In this document: positions 27,651 through 38,870 of the stretch, piece by piece
Position numbering within the stretch: the first letter of the stretch is position 1
How the letters are laid out: each line of letters begins with the position of its first letter
Assembly: GCA_963786625.1 (NCBI GenBank)
Contig: CAWAZS010000004.1
Span: forward strand, 558,001-622,000
Reading direction: 5' to 3'
Source of the DNA: CAIWHR01 sp963786625
GTDB lineage: Bacteria; Pseudomonadota; Gammaproteobacteria; Burkholderiales; Casimicrobiaceae
Length of the DNA: 64,000 bases
Made by a program: the position numbers and the translations under genes
Notes under the pieces: generated by a model
Databases searched by the model: none
The model's input: only the letters and a program-made list of their open reading frames with translations
Told to the model about the DNA's origin: nothing

Positions 27651-28465
27651 GTTTCGGCCCGCTCGAAGATGTCCTTGTAGCTTGCGTAGAAGCTGGCCGC
27701 GAACACGGGACCCAGCACGAACCAGCCGAGCAGGAACGGGATCGACGCGCCGATCGCGAACGCGAGTCCGAGCAGGCTGTAGACCAGCATCGGCAGCATG
27801 TTGCGCAGGCAGGCATCGAAGCTGGCCTTCGCCGCCGCGAGCGGCTCGTCGTTGCGCAGGGCGACCAGCGCCGGCGCGAACCAGAAGGCCATCAGCAGCG
27901 GGATCCCGAGCAACAATCCGAGCAATACGGCGAGCAACGCGCCGATGCCCAGCGCAGCGAAAGCGGCCAGGCCCGCCTGCAGGGGATCACCGGTCATCAA
28001 TGCCGCGATGCCCGTCATGCCGACTGCGGCGAACAGCAGCGCGCCCACGACCGCCACGATCGCGAGCGTGCCGGCGAGATAGAGCAGGCCGACCAGCATC
28101 AATGGCCACAGCCGCTCGGCGAAGCCGGCGAAAAGGTGGGCGACGGTCAGTGCACCGCCGCGATCTGCTGCGCGGCAACCCAGGAGCACGCCGCCAGCGA
28201 ACACCGGGGCGAGCAGCGTCGTTGCCAGCGAGCCCAGCACCGGGACGAAGGAGAGCATCACCATGATGACCAGGTACAGCACGGTGATCACGAGCCACAC
28301 ACCCGGCGCCCCGCTGAACATGCGCCAGCCTTCGGTCCACCACGCGAGACCGTTGCCTGCTTCGACCGCAGCGATCGGCGGCGGCGAAGAGCGGGGAGCG
28401 CTCGGGTCAGGCCTGGGTGGTGGAGGCGAGGGCGGCGGAGGCGCGGGTGGAGTCGGATCGGCCAT
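27638..28465 (-). CDS. BPSS1780-family multi-pass membrane protein (copy b)
   Basis: 275 residues. A Pro/Ser-rich cytosolic N-terminus (about 1-33) is followed by WWTEGWRMFSGAPGVWL and about six hydrophobic spans. The tail FAASFYASYKDIFERAE parallels the YRDIF tail of the copy at 21730. The last residues (TGSV) and stop are encoded within an intergenic inverted repeat, suggesting the original 3' end was replaced when that element arrived. Function unknown. Confidence 0.82.
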   Translation of the reverse strand: MADPTPPAPPPPSPPPPRPDPSAPRSSPPPIAAVEAGNGLAWWTEGWRMFSGAPGVWLVITVLYLVIMVMLSFVPVLGSLATTLLAPVFAGGVLLGCRAADRGGALTVAHLFAGFAERLWPLMLVGLLYLAGTLAIVAVVGALLFAAVGMTGIAALMTGDPLQAGLAAFAALGIGALLAVLLGLLLGIPLLMAFWFAPALVALRNDEPLAAAKASFDACLRNMLPMLVYSLLGLAFAIGASIPFLLGWFVLGPVFAASFYASYKDIFERAETGSV

Positions 28466-28594
28466 GCTGGACGGGATCGGGGCGGTGACAGTTTGCCATG
28501 GTACGGCAAGGCGGATGCGCCCGGACGTCGTTGCGCGGCTCGCAGCTACCCGGACCGCTCGGCGCCAGAGTATCGGTGCCGGCGCAGCCCGACG

Positions 28595-29185
28595 TCAGTC
28601 GTGCGCGCGATTCACCGTCACGGTGCCGAGCCCCCGGCGGACCGAGTCCGGGGTGTCCTCGCGCAGGTACCACGCATCCTGGGGCGTTTCGCGCGCACAG
28701 GCATAGCCCAGCGACTCCAGCAGGTGCGCCATCGTCGGGCTTTCGCTCGCGGACGCGGCTACGCGCACGACGTAGGCTTCCCGCCCCGGTGGCGTATCGA
28801 GCAACTCGGCGAGCATGGCCCGGCCGTGGCCGTGGCCCCGCCATGCGGGATCGATGGCGGTGAGCCAGAGCTCATAACCGACCGCCGCGGCCTTGAAGAG
28901 CCCGAAGCCGATCGGCCGGTGTGCCGAGGCGTCGCTGTCGGGAACGAAGACATAGCCCGGAACGGCGACCGTTGCCAGCGTCCCTGTTCCCGCGTCCTCC
29001 TCGACGAAGTAACCGGTCGCGAGCGCCTGCCGCAGCTTGACGAAAAAATGGTTCGCCCTGGGCGAGTCGGTCGCGAGCGCGCGATCGAAGCTCCCCCGCG
29101 CCGCGCCCTCGCGGATCAATGCGCGAACGATCGGCAGGTCGACGACAGTGGCTGGACGGAGCATCTCCGGGCGTTGGACCGTCAC
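28595..29185 (-). CDS. GNAT-family N-acetyltransferase
   Basis: 196 residues. N-terminal RPATVVDLPIVRALIREGAA; acetyl-CoA motif A is in LTAIDPAWRGHGHGRAMLAELL, with a late MAHLLESLGYA block. The substrate is unknown. It is isolated: its 5' end faces the groES promoter region and its 3' end is 129 bases from the BPSS1780 copy b start. Confidence 0.82.
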   Translation of the reverse strand: MTVQRPEMLRPATVVDLPIVRALIREGAARGSFDRALATDSPRANHFFVKLRQALATGYFVEEDAGTGTLATVAVPGYVFVPDSDASAHRPIGFGLFKAAAVGYELWLTAIDPAWRGHGHGRAMLAELLDTPPGREAYVVRVAASASESPTMAHLLESLGYACARETPQDAWYLREDTPDSVRRGLGTVTVNRAHD

Positions 29186-29334
29186 GTGCGAAAAAGGTGG
29201 CGCGGGTTGTGCCGGCTCGATGCACAGGCTTACGGACGGTTGCCGGGGGGTCGTGGACGGTCGCGCATTCGCCGCGGCGGCGCATGGCGCGCCCGTGAAG
29301 GGGCATTCGGGAGGTCGCTCGTCGGCCGAAAGGC
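29186..29334. other. Spacer between the GNAT gene and groES promoter
   Basis: Left part of a 314-base gap. I see no gene here. The right part of the gap holds the groESL promoter, CIRCE operator and a leader with a short hairpin (CTAGGC/GCCTAG arms near 29429-29452). Confidence 0.5.
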
Positions 29335-29363
29335 TTGCTTTCCGGGGTCTGCATCCGTATTAT
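29335..29363 (+). promoter_or_regulatory. groESL sigma70-type promoter
   Basis: TTGCTT at 29335-29340 and TATTAT at 29358-29363 with 17-base spacing. The CIRCE operator starts at the last base of the -10 box, so HrcA binding would block the polymerase. No clear sigma32 (CTTGAA / CCCCAT) promoter was found. Confidence 0.75.
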
Positions 29364-29389
29364 TAGCACTCGCTATCGCTGAGTGCTAA
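29363..29389 (+). promoter_or_regulatory. CIRCE heat-shock operator (HrcA site)
   Basis: TTAGCACTC, nine bases, GAGTGCTAA: a perfect match to the CIRCE consensus. It covers the transcription start region of groESL, predicting HrcA repression that is lifted by heat or protein misfolding. Confidence 0.95.
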
Positions 29390-29499
29390 CAGGGCTGTAG
29401 CGCTTTGCACGATCCCGGACAGCCGGCTAGGCCCCCTTGGGTTCGCCTAGATAAGCTATTGATTGTAAACAACACATTTCATAGGAGTGAGCGCTTACC

Positions 29500-29787
29500 A
29501 TGAAGATTCGTCCACTGCACGATCGCGTGATCGTCAAACGGCTTGAAGAAGAGAGGAAGACCGCCGGAGGGATCGTCATTCCCGATACCGCGGCCGAAAA
29601 GCCCTCGCAGGGTGAAGTGGTCTACTGCGGCCCGGGCAAGACCGACGAGCACGGCAAGGTGATCCCGATGGGCGTCAAGCCCGGCAACAAGGTGCTGTTC
29701 GGCAAGTACTCCGGCCAGGAATTCAAGCTCGACGGCCAGGATCTGCTGCACATGCGCGAAGACGACATCATCGGCATCGTCGACTAA
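29500..29787 (+). CDS. groES: Co-chaperonin GroES
   Basis: 95 residues, typical length. MKIRPLHDRVIVKR start, GGIVIPDTAAEKPSQG mobile-loop region, and DDIIGIVD end. The heptameric lid of GroEL. AGGAG lies 13 bases before the ATG. First gene of the CIRCE-controlled groES-groEL operon; 40 bases separate it from groEL. Confidence 0.97.
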   Translation: MKIRPLHDRVIVKRLEEERKTAGGIVIPDTAAEKPSQGEVVYCGPGKTDEHGKVIPMGVKPGNKVLFGKYSGQEFKLDGQDLLHMREDDIIGIVD

Positions 29788-29827
29788 AACCTCTCATCCA
29801 ATACAGCGAGATTCAGGAGAACACGAC

Positions 29828-31486
<1,659 letters not shown>

Positions 31487-31587
31487 CGAATCCGTCCTGT
31501 CGCGGGGCGCAGTTCGCCCCGGCGAGCGACGGATGGGCCCCCGGCATCGCGCGCAAGCGCGTCCGGGAGGCTCCCCGAGAAACCAGC

Positions 31588-31612
31588 AAAGGCCCGGTTC
31601 CGCCGGGCCTTT
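31588..31612 (+). terminator. Rho-independent terminator of groESL
   Basis: A 10-bp perfect stem (AAAGGCCCGG / CCGGGCCTTT) with a 5-base loop, followed by TGTGCTTTG. Located about 100 bases after the groEL stop. Confidence 0.88.
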
Positions 31613-31835
31613 GTGCTTTGTCGTCGCGAAGCGCGCAAAAGCCGCAGTTTTCCGGCATGGAACGATGCCCGGCGCGTTTCCGCGGCGCCCGGAGTTGCAT
31701 AGCCTTGCCAGCGGAAAATGCTTTAGACTATCCGCGGCGGACGAGAACCCGAAGAATTCCAAAGCTTATGCCAAGATCATCGGCGTGCCTCCGGCCCGGA
31801 CGCATAGTCGCCGTTCCGGCGCGTGAGCAGAGCCC
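31613..31835. other. Intergenic region before the DUF2726 gene
   Basis: Together with the terminator this makes a 349-base gap. TAGACTAT near 31725 could be a -10 region for the next gene, but no well-spaced -35 is seen. No gene or further structure was recognised. Confidence 0.4.
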
Positions 31836-32432
31836 ATGAGCTCGGGAATCCTGTTCGCGATCGCCATCGCCGCGCTTGCCGGCGCCATCGCACTCGGCCT
31901 GCTTCGCCGCGGGCGCGGGCGGGGGGGCGAATCGAAGCTGGGGGGCGGCGGGCCCGAAACCGTCGCGCAGTGGACCGAGGGCGAGACGACGCGGCTGCTG
32001 TCGTCCGCCGAACTGCCGGGGCTCTACCTGCTGCGTCCCCGCTTCCTCAGCAAGGCCGAGACCCTCGTCTTCCGGCTGCTCAAGGTCGCCTTTCCGCAAT
32101 ACGAGATTTTCGCGCGTGTCCGGCTCGCCGACGTGCTGCAGGTCAAGATCGGGCCGCAGGGGATGGAGCGGCTGCGCGCATTCCGCAAGATCGCGAACCA
32201 GCACGTGGGCTTCGTGCTCTGCGGCCGCGACATGACGATCGTGGCGATCGTCGACGCCAAGGAACCCGGCGCGGTGGTCAATCCGCGCGACCAGAAGCTC
32301 GACATCATCATGCAGCGTTGCCTGCAGGCGGCGCAGGTGAAGTACATCTGCGTCTACCCGCCGCAGCTGCCGCGCTACCGCGAGCTGCGCGAGCGGGTGC
32401 TCGGCCCCCTGCAGGACATGGACCGACCCTGA
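31836..32432 (+). CDS. Membrane-anchored DUF2726 protein
   Basis: 198 residues. One N-terminal hydrophobic span (about 4-23) with a basic, Gly-rich follow-up, then a soluble domain with LRPRFLSKAETLVFRLL, VGFVLCGRDMTIVAIVD and VKYICVYPPQLPRYRELRE. This matches DUF2726, which resembles small restriction-endonuclease-like or nucleic-acid-associated domains; the actual function is unknown. It is inner-membrane anchored with the domain probably in the cytosol. Confidence 0.78.
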   Translation: MSSGILFAIAIAALAGAIALGLLRRGRGRGGESKLGGGGPETVAQWTEGETTRLLSSAELPGLYLLRPRFLSKAETLVFRLLKVAFPQYEIFARVRLADVLQVKIGPQGMERLRAFRKIANQHVGFVLCGRDMTIVAIVDAKEPGAVVNPRDQKLDIIMQRCLQAAQVKYICVYPPQLPRYRELRERVLGPLQDMDRP

Positions 32433-32535
32433 CTCGCCGCCGCCCCCGAACGCGGGGCCGGGCCCGGCTCGATCTTCGGCCGAGGCCGCCAGCGGCGACG
32501 CTGTTCACAAACCCGTCGCAATCCTGAATTCCGCC

Positions 32536-34129
32536 ATGTCCGCCACGCCCGAATTCAAGCTCACCTATTCGACGATGTTCGACCCGCCGCCGGAGCTCCA
32601 TGCGCGCTTCGACGCCGCGCTGGCCGCGATCCGCCGGAACCTCGGCGCCGAGCATCGGATGCTGATCGACGGCGGCGACGAGCGCGCGGTGCGCCAGTTC
32701 GACGTGCGGAGCCCGGCGGACACCCGGATCGTGCTCGGCCGGTTCCAGGCCGGCGATCCGGAGCGTGCCGACGCGGCGGTCGCCGCGGCGAGACGGGCGT
32801 TTGCCGGATGGGCGAGGACTCCATGGCAGGAGCGGGTTGCGCTGCTGCGCCGCGCCGTCCGCCTGATCGAGGAGCGGGTGTACGCGATCGGCGCGGTGCT
32901 CGCGCTCGAGGTCGGCAAGAACCGGATGGAAGCGCTGGGCGAAGCGCAGGAGACCGCGGACCTGATCGCGTATTACTGCGACCAGATGGAGGCGAACGAC
33001 GGCTACGTGAAGCCCATGGCGCACGATCCCGTCGCGGGCTTCGAGAGCGTGAACGCGAGCGTCCTGAAGCCGCTACGGCGTGTGGCTGGTGATCGCGCCA
33101 TTCAATTTCCCGTTCGCATTGGCCGGCGGGCCATCGGGGGCGGCGCTCGTCGCCGGCAACACCGTGGTCTTCAAGGCCGCGTCGACGACGGCATGGAGCG
33201 GCCGGGCGCTGGCGGAGGCGTTCCGCGATGCAGGCATCCCGCCCGGCGTCTTCAACTACGTCACCGGTCCGGGCGGATCGCTCGGCGAGGCGCTGATACG
33301 GCATCCGGATGTCGCCGGGGCCACGTTCACCGGATCGTACGAGGTCGGCATGCACCTCTGCCGCACGATCGCGCAGGGGCGCTGGCCGCGGCCGTGCATC
33401 GCGGAAATGGGCGGCAAGAACGCGGCGATCGTGAGCCGGCACGCCGACATCGGCGATGCCGCGCTCGGGGTGATGCGCTCGGCATTCGGGCTCTCCGGCC
33501 AGAAATGCTCGGCGTGCTCGCGCGTCTACGTCGAGCACACGGTCTTCGCCGACTTCGTGGCGGCGCTGCATGCGGCAACGGCCAAGCTCGCCGTCGGCGA
33601 CCCGACCCGGCGGGCGAACTGGATGGGGCCGGTGATCGATGCCGCGGCCGTCGCGCGCTTCGAGGACGCCGCGGCCCAGATCCTGGCGCTCGACGAGCGC
33701 GGCGCAATCGTCCACGGCGGCGAGCGGCTCGATCACGGCGAGCTCGCGCACGGCCACTACTGCGCGCCGACGATCGCGCGCGCTCCGCTCGACCATCCGC
33801 TCTGGGAGCGCGAGCTCTTTGCGCCCTTCGTGCTGGTCGCGCCGGTCGACGATCTCGATGCGGCGTTCACGCTGGCGAACGCGAGCGACTACGGCCTCAC
33901 CGCGGGCTTTTACGGCGGGCCCGACGAAGTCGAGCGCTTCTTCGGCGAGATCGAGGCTGGCGTCTGCTACGCGAACCGCCCGCAGGGAGCCACGACCGGT
34001 GCGTGGCCCGGCTACCAGCCGTTCGGCGGCTGGAAGGGCTCCGGCTCCACGGGCAAGGCGGGAGGGTCGCTCTACTACGTCCCGCAATACCTGCGCGAGC
34101 AGTCGCAGACCCGCGTTCGCCGGCGCTGA
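32536..34129 (+). CDS. Aldehyde dehydrogenase, P5C-dehydrogenase-like, frameshifted
   Basis: NAD(P)-dependent aldehyde dehydrogenase, about 530 residues after removing one extra C at 33073 (expected K-P-Y-G-V-W-L read as KPLRRVAG). After repair: PFNFPFALAGGP, GNTVVFKAAST, FTGSYEVG, the catalytic Glu in CIAEMGGKNAAIV, the catalytic Cys in FGLSGQKCSACSRVY, and YQPFGGWKGSGSTGKAGG. The Cys environment and length fit the 1-pyrroline-5-carboxylate dehydrogenase (glutamate semialdehyde) branch. It stands beside a PLP ammonia-lyase gene on the other strand, hinting at amino-acid breakdown. Confidence 0.85.
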
Positions 34130-34165
34130 CGCCGGCCTCGGGCTCGGCGCGCGACCCGCGCCGCC

Positions 34166-35128
34166 TCAGGTCCAGCCCGCGCTCAGTACGCGCGCGTAGA
34201 TCCCGCGGTCGACATTGCCGCCGGAGAGGATGACGGCGGCCCGTCGCCCGGCGCGATCGCCCTCCTTCAGCAGCGCGGCCAGGGGGGCCGCGCCGGCCCC
34301 TTCGGCCACCTGATGCGTGTCGCTGAAGTAGGCGCGCATCGCTTCCTCGATCTCGGCCTCGGTGACCTCGACGATGCGCGCCGCGCCTCGCCGGATGACG
34401 TCGAGCGCCGCCGGTACCGGCACGCGCACCGCCATCCCGTCGGCGAAGGTGTCGGCGGTCTTCGTCTCGACCGGCCTCCCGGCCGCGAACGACAGCGCAT
34501 AGGCATTGGCGGTGGCCGCGACGACGCCTACGATCTGCGTCGTCAGCCCGAGCGCGTCGCGCGCGCTGATGAGGCCGCAGATGCCCGAGCCGCAGCCGAT
34601 CGGCACGTACACGGTGTCGAGGTCGTCGACGGCGCGGAAGAGCTCGAGCGCATAGGTGCCCACGCCGGCCACGAGCTCCTGGGCGAACGGACCGACGAAG
34701 TGCAGTCCCTGTTGCTGCGCGAGCGCGGAGGCGTGAATGCGCGCCTCGTCGAAGTCGCGGCCGTGCTCGTGGAGCTCGGCGCCGAATGCGCGCATCGCCT
34801 CGTTCTTGTCGTTCGAATTGCCCTGCGGCACGACGATCACGCAGCGCACGCCGTGCAAGCGCGCCGCAAAGGCGAGGCTCTGCCCGTGATTGCCGCGGGT
34901 CGCGCTGATGATGCCGGCGAGGGCTGCAGGCGGGTGCTCGGCGAGCCGCGCCAGCAGGTTCAGCCCGCCGCGCACCTTGAAGGCGCCCGTCGGCGTGTGG
35001 TTCTCGTGCTTGACCCAGACTTCGCGCCCGGCGCGGCGTGCGAGGAGCGGCCACGCGTACTGTGGCGTCGGCGCCATCGCCGCGTAGACATTCTGCGCGG
35101 CGGCGTCGAGCGCGGCGAGCGGAATCAT
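34166..35128 (-). CDS. PLP-dependent threonine dehydratase-like enzyme
   Basis: 320-residue fold-type II PLP enzyme. The PLP lysine is in PTGAFKVRGGLN; SATRGNHGQSLAFAA binds the cofactor phosphate or substrate; IGCGSGICGLIS is the Gly-rich PLP phosphate loop. Threonine/serine dehydratases are the nearest recognisable family, but no ACT domain is present. That suggests a catabolic or racemase-like threonine/serine enzyme rather than the regulated IlvA. Convergent with the aldehyde dehydrogenase. Confidence 0.8.
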   Translation of the reverse strand: MIPLAALDAAAQNVYAAMAPTPQYAWPLLARRAGREVWVKHENHTPTGAFKVRGGLNLLARLAEHPPAALAGIISATRGNHGQSLAFAARLHGVRCVIVVPQGNSNDKNEAMRAFGAELHEHGRDFDEARIHASALAQQQGLHFVGPFAQELVAGVGTYALELFRAVDDLDTVYVPIGCGSGICGLISARDALGLTTQIVGVVAATANAYALSFAAGRPVETKTADTFADGMAVRVPVPAALDVIRRGAARIVEVTEAEIEEAMRAYFSDTHQVAEGAGAAPLAALLKEGDRAGRRAAVILSGGNVDRGIYARVLSAGWT

Positions 35129-35168
35129 TGGTGCCGCGCGGCACGACCGCCGACGATCGGGGCGCGGG

Positions 35169-35426
35169 TCACTGCACGAAATTGATGAACGCCCACAACA
35201 GGATCATCGCCCCCAGGATCGACATGATCCAGCCCGCCGCGTGAAACTTGCCGTCCGGCGACTTCCAGACCAGGCTGCCGATGAAGCCGCCGACGATCGA
35301 GCCGCCGATACCGATGAGTGCCGTGAGCCACCAGCTCATCGGCACCGCGCCCGGGTAGAACCAGCGCGCGAGTATGCCAACGATCAGACCGACGATGATC
35401 GTCCAGATGATCCCCATGATCCCCAT
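35169..35426 (-). CDS. GlsB/YeaQ/YmgE-family small membrane protein
   Basis: 85 residues with three hydrophobic spans and the Gly-rich signature GLIVGILARWFYPGAVPM and GIGGSIVGGFIGSLVW of transglycosylase-associated proteins. Often stress-induced; mechanism unknown. It is 40 bases downstream of the PLP enzyme on the plus map but transcribed toward it, on the same strand and upstream of it. Confidence 0.9.
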   Translation of the reverse strand: MGIMGIIWTIIVGLIVGILARWFYPGAVPMSWWLTALIGIGGSIVGGFIGSLVWKSPDGKFHAAGWIMSILGAMILLWAFINFVQ

Positions 35427-35563
35427 GTTGTCTCCTTCGCTGTTGTCGTTCCGCGCCCTGTCGGATCCGGATGCGCAGACGCTCCACGCCGGCGCGGTGC
35501 AGCGATGCTAGCACGGCGCGGCGGGTGCCGCAGGCGTAAGGTCGTGCACCCCGCGACCGACTC

Positions 35564-36421
35564 ATGGGCAACGCGGGATCCTGGAGTGCGCGCGTGACCT
35601 GCTCCAAAGCCTCTTGCCGCGTCGGACCGCGCTGGCCGGCGCTGGCGTTGCTGGTCGGCGGCGCGCTGCTGGCGGCGCCGGCATCCGCCGACGTCTGTAT
35701 TGCGAAAAGCGGAGCGCGGCGCGTGGCGCTCGTCGAGCTGTTCACGTCCGAAGGTTGCAGCAGCTGCCCGCCGGCCGACCGCTGGCTGGCGGCGACGTTC
35801 CCGCCCGGCGCCGAAGGGGCGAATGCGATACCGCTTGCCTTCCATGTCGACTACTGGGATCGGCTGGGCTGGAAGGACCGCTTCGCCACCCCCGCGTGGA
35901 CGGCGCGCCAGCACGCAGCCGCGCGCGCGAATCGCCTCCGGTTCGTCTATACGCCGCAGGTGCTGGTCCAGGGCAGGGATTTTCCGGACTGGCGCGGCAG
36001 CGGCAGCGCGGCCGCCGTCGGCCGCGCGACCGCGCAGCCTCCGCGCGCCACGCTTTCGCTCGAGGCGCGATACTTGCGCGGCGCGCTCGCGGTGAAGGCG
36101 AGCGCGCACGTTCCGGCGAGCGGCGATCGCAAGGGAGCGGCGCTCTACGTCGCGCTGGCCGACAGCGGTCTCGTTTCGGAGGTCCGCGCGGGCGAGAATG
36201 CGGGCGCGCGCCTGATGCACGACCACGTCGTCCGTGCGCTGCACGGCGGCATCGCGGTGAACGGAAACGGCGACGCGGCGGGCGACCTCACGCTGCCGCT
36301 GCCGTCCGAGGCGGGCACCGCGGCGACCCTCGTCGCGTTCGTCCAGAACCCGGAAACCGGCGACGTGCTGCAGACGCTCGCGTTGCCCGTCTCGAGCGCG
36401 GACTGCAAGCGGGCGCGCTGA
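35564..36421 (+). CDS. DUF1223 secreted thioredoxin-like protein
   Basis: 285 residues. A signal-like hydrophobic segment at about 26-42 (ALALLVGGALLAAPASA) follows a longish N-terminus, so an internal start may be the true one. CxxC is in LFTSEGCSSCPPADRWLA, and YTPQVLVQGRDFPDWRG contains the cis-Pro-like loop. Family DUF1223, thioredoxin fold, exported; electron donor and target unknown. Convergent with fba. Confidence 0.85.
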   Translation: MGNAGSWSARVTCSKASCRVGPRWPALALLVGGALLAAPASADVCIAKSGARRVALVELFTSEGCSSCPPADRWLAATFPPGAEGANAIPLAFHVDYWDRLGWKDRFATPAWTARQHAAARANRLRFVYTPQVLVQGRDFPDWRGSGSAAAVGRATAQPPRATLSLEARYLRGALAVKASAHVPASGDRKGAALYVALADSGLVSEVRAGENAGARLMHDHVVRALHGGIAVNGNGDAAGDLTLPLPSEAGTAATLVAFVQNPETGDVLQTLALPVSSADCKRAR

Positions 36422-36491
36422 GCGACCGCAGCGCTCGCGCGGCGTCGCGGTCGGCGCATCGCCGGCGCGCGCCGCTGCGCCGCAGAACCCG

Positions 36492-37556
36492 TCAGGCGAC
36501 GATCTGCGCGAGCTCGCCGGTCTTGTATTTCACGGCGACCTTGTCGAGCGCGACGGGCTTGATCTTCGACGCCATGCCGGCGCACCCGAATTGCTCGTAG
36601 CGCTGCTTGCAGATCTGCTTTGCCGCCTCGCGCGCGGGCTTCAGGTAATCGCGCGGGTCGAACGCGCTGCGGTTCTGGTTGAGAAACTTGCGCACCGCCG
36701 CCGTCATCGCCAGCCGGATGTCGGTGTCGATGTTGACCTTGCGCACGCCATGCTTGATCCCTTCCTGGATCTCCTCGACCGGCACGCCGTAGGTCTCCTT
36801 CATCTCGCCGCCGTTGTCCCGGATGATCTGCAGCAGGTCCTGCGGCACCGACGAGCTGCCGTGCATCACGAGATGGGTGTTGGGAATCCGCGCATGGATG
36901 GCCTTGATCCGGTCGATCGCGAGGATATCTCCGGTCGGCTTGCGCGTGAACTTGTAGGCGCCGTGCGACGTGCCGATGGCGATGGCCAGGGCGTCGAGCT
37001 GCGTCCGCCGGACGAAATCGGCAGCCTGGTCGGGGTCGGTCAGCAGCATGTCGCGGGTCATCGTGCCCTCGGCGCCGTGCCCGTCCTCCTTGTCGCCCTT
37101 CATCGTCTCCAGCGAGCCCAGACAGCCGAGCTCGCCCTCGACGGTCACGCCGATCGCGTGTGCCATCGCGACGACCTTCTTCGTGACGTCGACGTTGTAG
37201 TCGTAGCTCGCGATCGACTTGCCGTCGGCCTGGAGCGACCCGTCCATCATCACGCTCGAGAAGCCGAGCTTCATCGCCTGGGCGCAGACGTCGGGCGACT
37301 GTCCGTGGTCCTGGTGCATCACGACCGGAAGATCCGGGTAGCTCTCGACGGCGGCTTCGATCAGGTGGCGCAGGAACGTCTCGCCCGCGTATTTCCGCGC
37401 CCCGGCGGACGCCTGCATGATCACGGGGCTGTCGGTTTCGGCGGCCGCGGACATGATCGCCTGGACCTGCTCCAGGTTGTTGACGTTGAACGCCGGCAGG
37501 CCGTAGCCGTTCTCGGCGGCGTGATCGAGCAGCTGACGCATCGAAACGAGGGGCAT
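36492..37556 (-). CDS. fba: Class II fructose-1,6-bisphosphate aldolase
   Basis: 354 residues, zinc-dependent aldolase of glycolysis, gluconeogenesis and the Calvin cycle. MPLVSMRQLLDHAAENGYG start; zinc and catalytic blocks VVMHQDHGQSPD, GVTVEGELGCLGSLE, TSHGAYKF and HLVMHGSSSVP; NIDTDIRLAMT binds phosphate. It is the last gene of the tkt-GNAT-gap-pgk-fba run on the minus strand; pyruvate kinase, often found between pgk and fba, is absent. Confidence 0.95.
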   Translation of the reverse strand: MPLVSMRQLLDHAAENGYGLPAFNVNNLEQVQAIMSAAAETDSPVIMQASAGARKYAGETFLRHLIEAAVESYPDLPVVMHQDHGQSPDVCAQAMKLGFSSVMMDGSLQADGKSIASYDYNVDVTKKVVAMAHAIGVTVEGELGCLGSLETMKGDKEDGHGAEGTMTRDMLLTDPDQAADFVRRTQLDALAIAIGTSHGAYKFTRKPTGDILAIDRIKAIHARIPNTHLVMHGSSSVPQDLLQIIRDNGGEMKETYGVPVEEIQEGIKHGVRKVNIDTDIRLAMTAAVRKFLNQNRSAFDPRDYLKPAREAAKQICKQRYEQFGCAGMASKIKPVALDKVAVKYKTGELAQIVA

Positions 37557-37612
37557 GGTGTTCTCCTGGGAAACGGGGATGGCGATTGCGCGATCTTACC
37601 CGGAACGACGGC

Positions 37613-38797
37613 TCAGCCTTTGGCGCGGGTTTCCAGAATCGCGACGGCGGGCAGCGTCTTGCCCTCGAGGAACTCCAGAAACGCGCCGCCCGCGGTGGAG
37701 ATGTACGAGATGCGGTCGGCGATCCCGAACTTGTGGATCGCCGCCACGGTGTCGCCGCCGCCGGCGATCGAGAACGCGGGCGACGCTGCGATGGCCTCGG
37801 CCAGCGCCCGGGTGCCCCCGGCGAAGGCATCGAACTCGAAGACGCCGATCGGCCCGTTCCAGACGATCGTGCCCGCCTTGGCGACGATCATCTTCAACAC
37901 GGCGACCGAGCTCGGTCCGATGTCGAGAATCATGTCGTCGGGCTCGAGGTTCTCGATGGCCTTGAGCGTCGGCATGGCGGTCGCCGAGAATTCCTTTGCG
38001 CAGACCGCGTCGACGGGGATCGGCACCTTGCCCGGAAACGCCTCCATGATCGCCTGCGCCTCGCCGACCAGATCCGGCTCGACCAGCGACTTGCCCACGT
38101 GCCCGTGGACCGCCAGGACGAACGTGTTGGCGATGCCGCCGCCGACGATCAGCGCGTCGACCTTCGCCGCCAGCGCCTTGAGCACCGTGAGCTTGGTCGA
38201 GACCTTGGAGCCGCCGACGATGGCGACCAGGGGACGCGCCGGATGCGCGAGCGCCTTGCCGAGGGCCTCGAGCTCGGCCGCCATCAGCGGGCCCGCGCAC
38301 GCGACGGGCGCATGCTTCGCGATGCCGTGCGTGGTCGCCTCGGCCCGATGCGCGGTGCCGAACGCGTCGTTGACGTAGACGTCGCAGAGCTTCGCCATCT
38401 TGCGCGCGAGGCCGTCGTCGTCCTTCTTCTCGCCCTTGTTGCAGCGGCAATTCTCGAGCAGCACGACCGCACCGGGCTTGAGGGCCGCATGCCACGCGCC
38501 GCCGTCGACCCAGTCCTTGACCAGCGGAACGGGCGTGCCCAGCAGCTCGGACAAGCGCTTCGCGATCGGCGCCAGCGAGTCGGCTTCGCTCCACTGGCCC
38601 TCGGTCGGGCGGCCGAGGTGCGAGGTCACCATCACCGCCGCGCCGCGCGCGAGCGCGTCGCGGATTCCCGGGATCGATGCCCGTATCCGCGAGTCGTCGG
38701 TGATGCTGCCGGCATCGTCCTGCGGCACATTGAGATCGGCGCGGATGAACACTCGCTTGCCGGCGACATCAAGATCGGTGAGGCGGTTGAAGGTCAT
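37613..38797 (-). CDS. pgk: Phosphoglycerate kinase
   Basis: 394 residues. KRVFIRADLNVPQDDAG and DDSRIRASIPGIRDAL at the N-terminus (substrate-binding basic residues), SHLGRPTEG, VAIVGGSKVSTKL, and FSIAGGGDTVAAI near the C-terminus. Interconverts 1,3-bisphosphoglycerate and 3-phosphoglycerate with ADP/ATP. 73 bases downstream of gap and 56 upstream of fba; all three are probably co-transcribed. Confidence 0.96.
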   Translation of the reverse strand: MTFNRLTDLDVAGKRVFIRADLNVPQDDAGSITDDSRIRASIPGIRDALARGAAVMVTSHLGRPTEGQWSEADSLAPIAKRLSELLGTPVPLVKDWVDGGAWHAALKPGAVVLLENCRCNKGEKKDDDGLARKMAKLCDVYVNDAFGTAHRAEATTHGIAKHAPVACAGPLMAAELEALGKALAHPARPLVAIVGGSKVSTKLTVLKALAAKVDALIVGGGIANTFVLAVHGHVGKSLVEPDLVGEAQAIMEAFPGKVPIPVDAVCAKEFSATAMPTLKAIENLEPDDMILDIGPSSVAVLKMIVAKAGTIVWNGPIGVFEFDAFAGGTRALAEAIAASPAFSIAGGGDTVAAIHKFGIADRISYISTAGGAFLEFLEGKTLPAVAILETRAKG

Positions 38798-38870
38798 GGC
38801 GATCCTCGGTTCAATGTCGGCGGAACGAGAAGGCGCGCCGGGATGCCGCAGGCGCGCCCCGCACAGCGGA

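Noticed and set aside
29300..29360. Sigma32 promoter for groESL
   Set aside because: No CTTGAA-like and CCCCAT-like pair with proper spacing was found; the sigma70 pair with 17-base spacing fits better.
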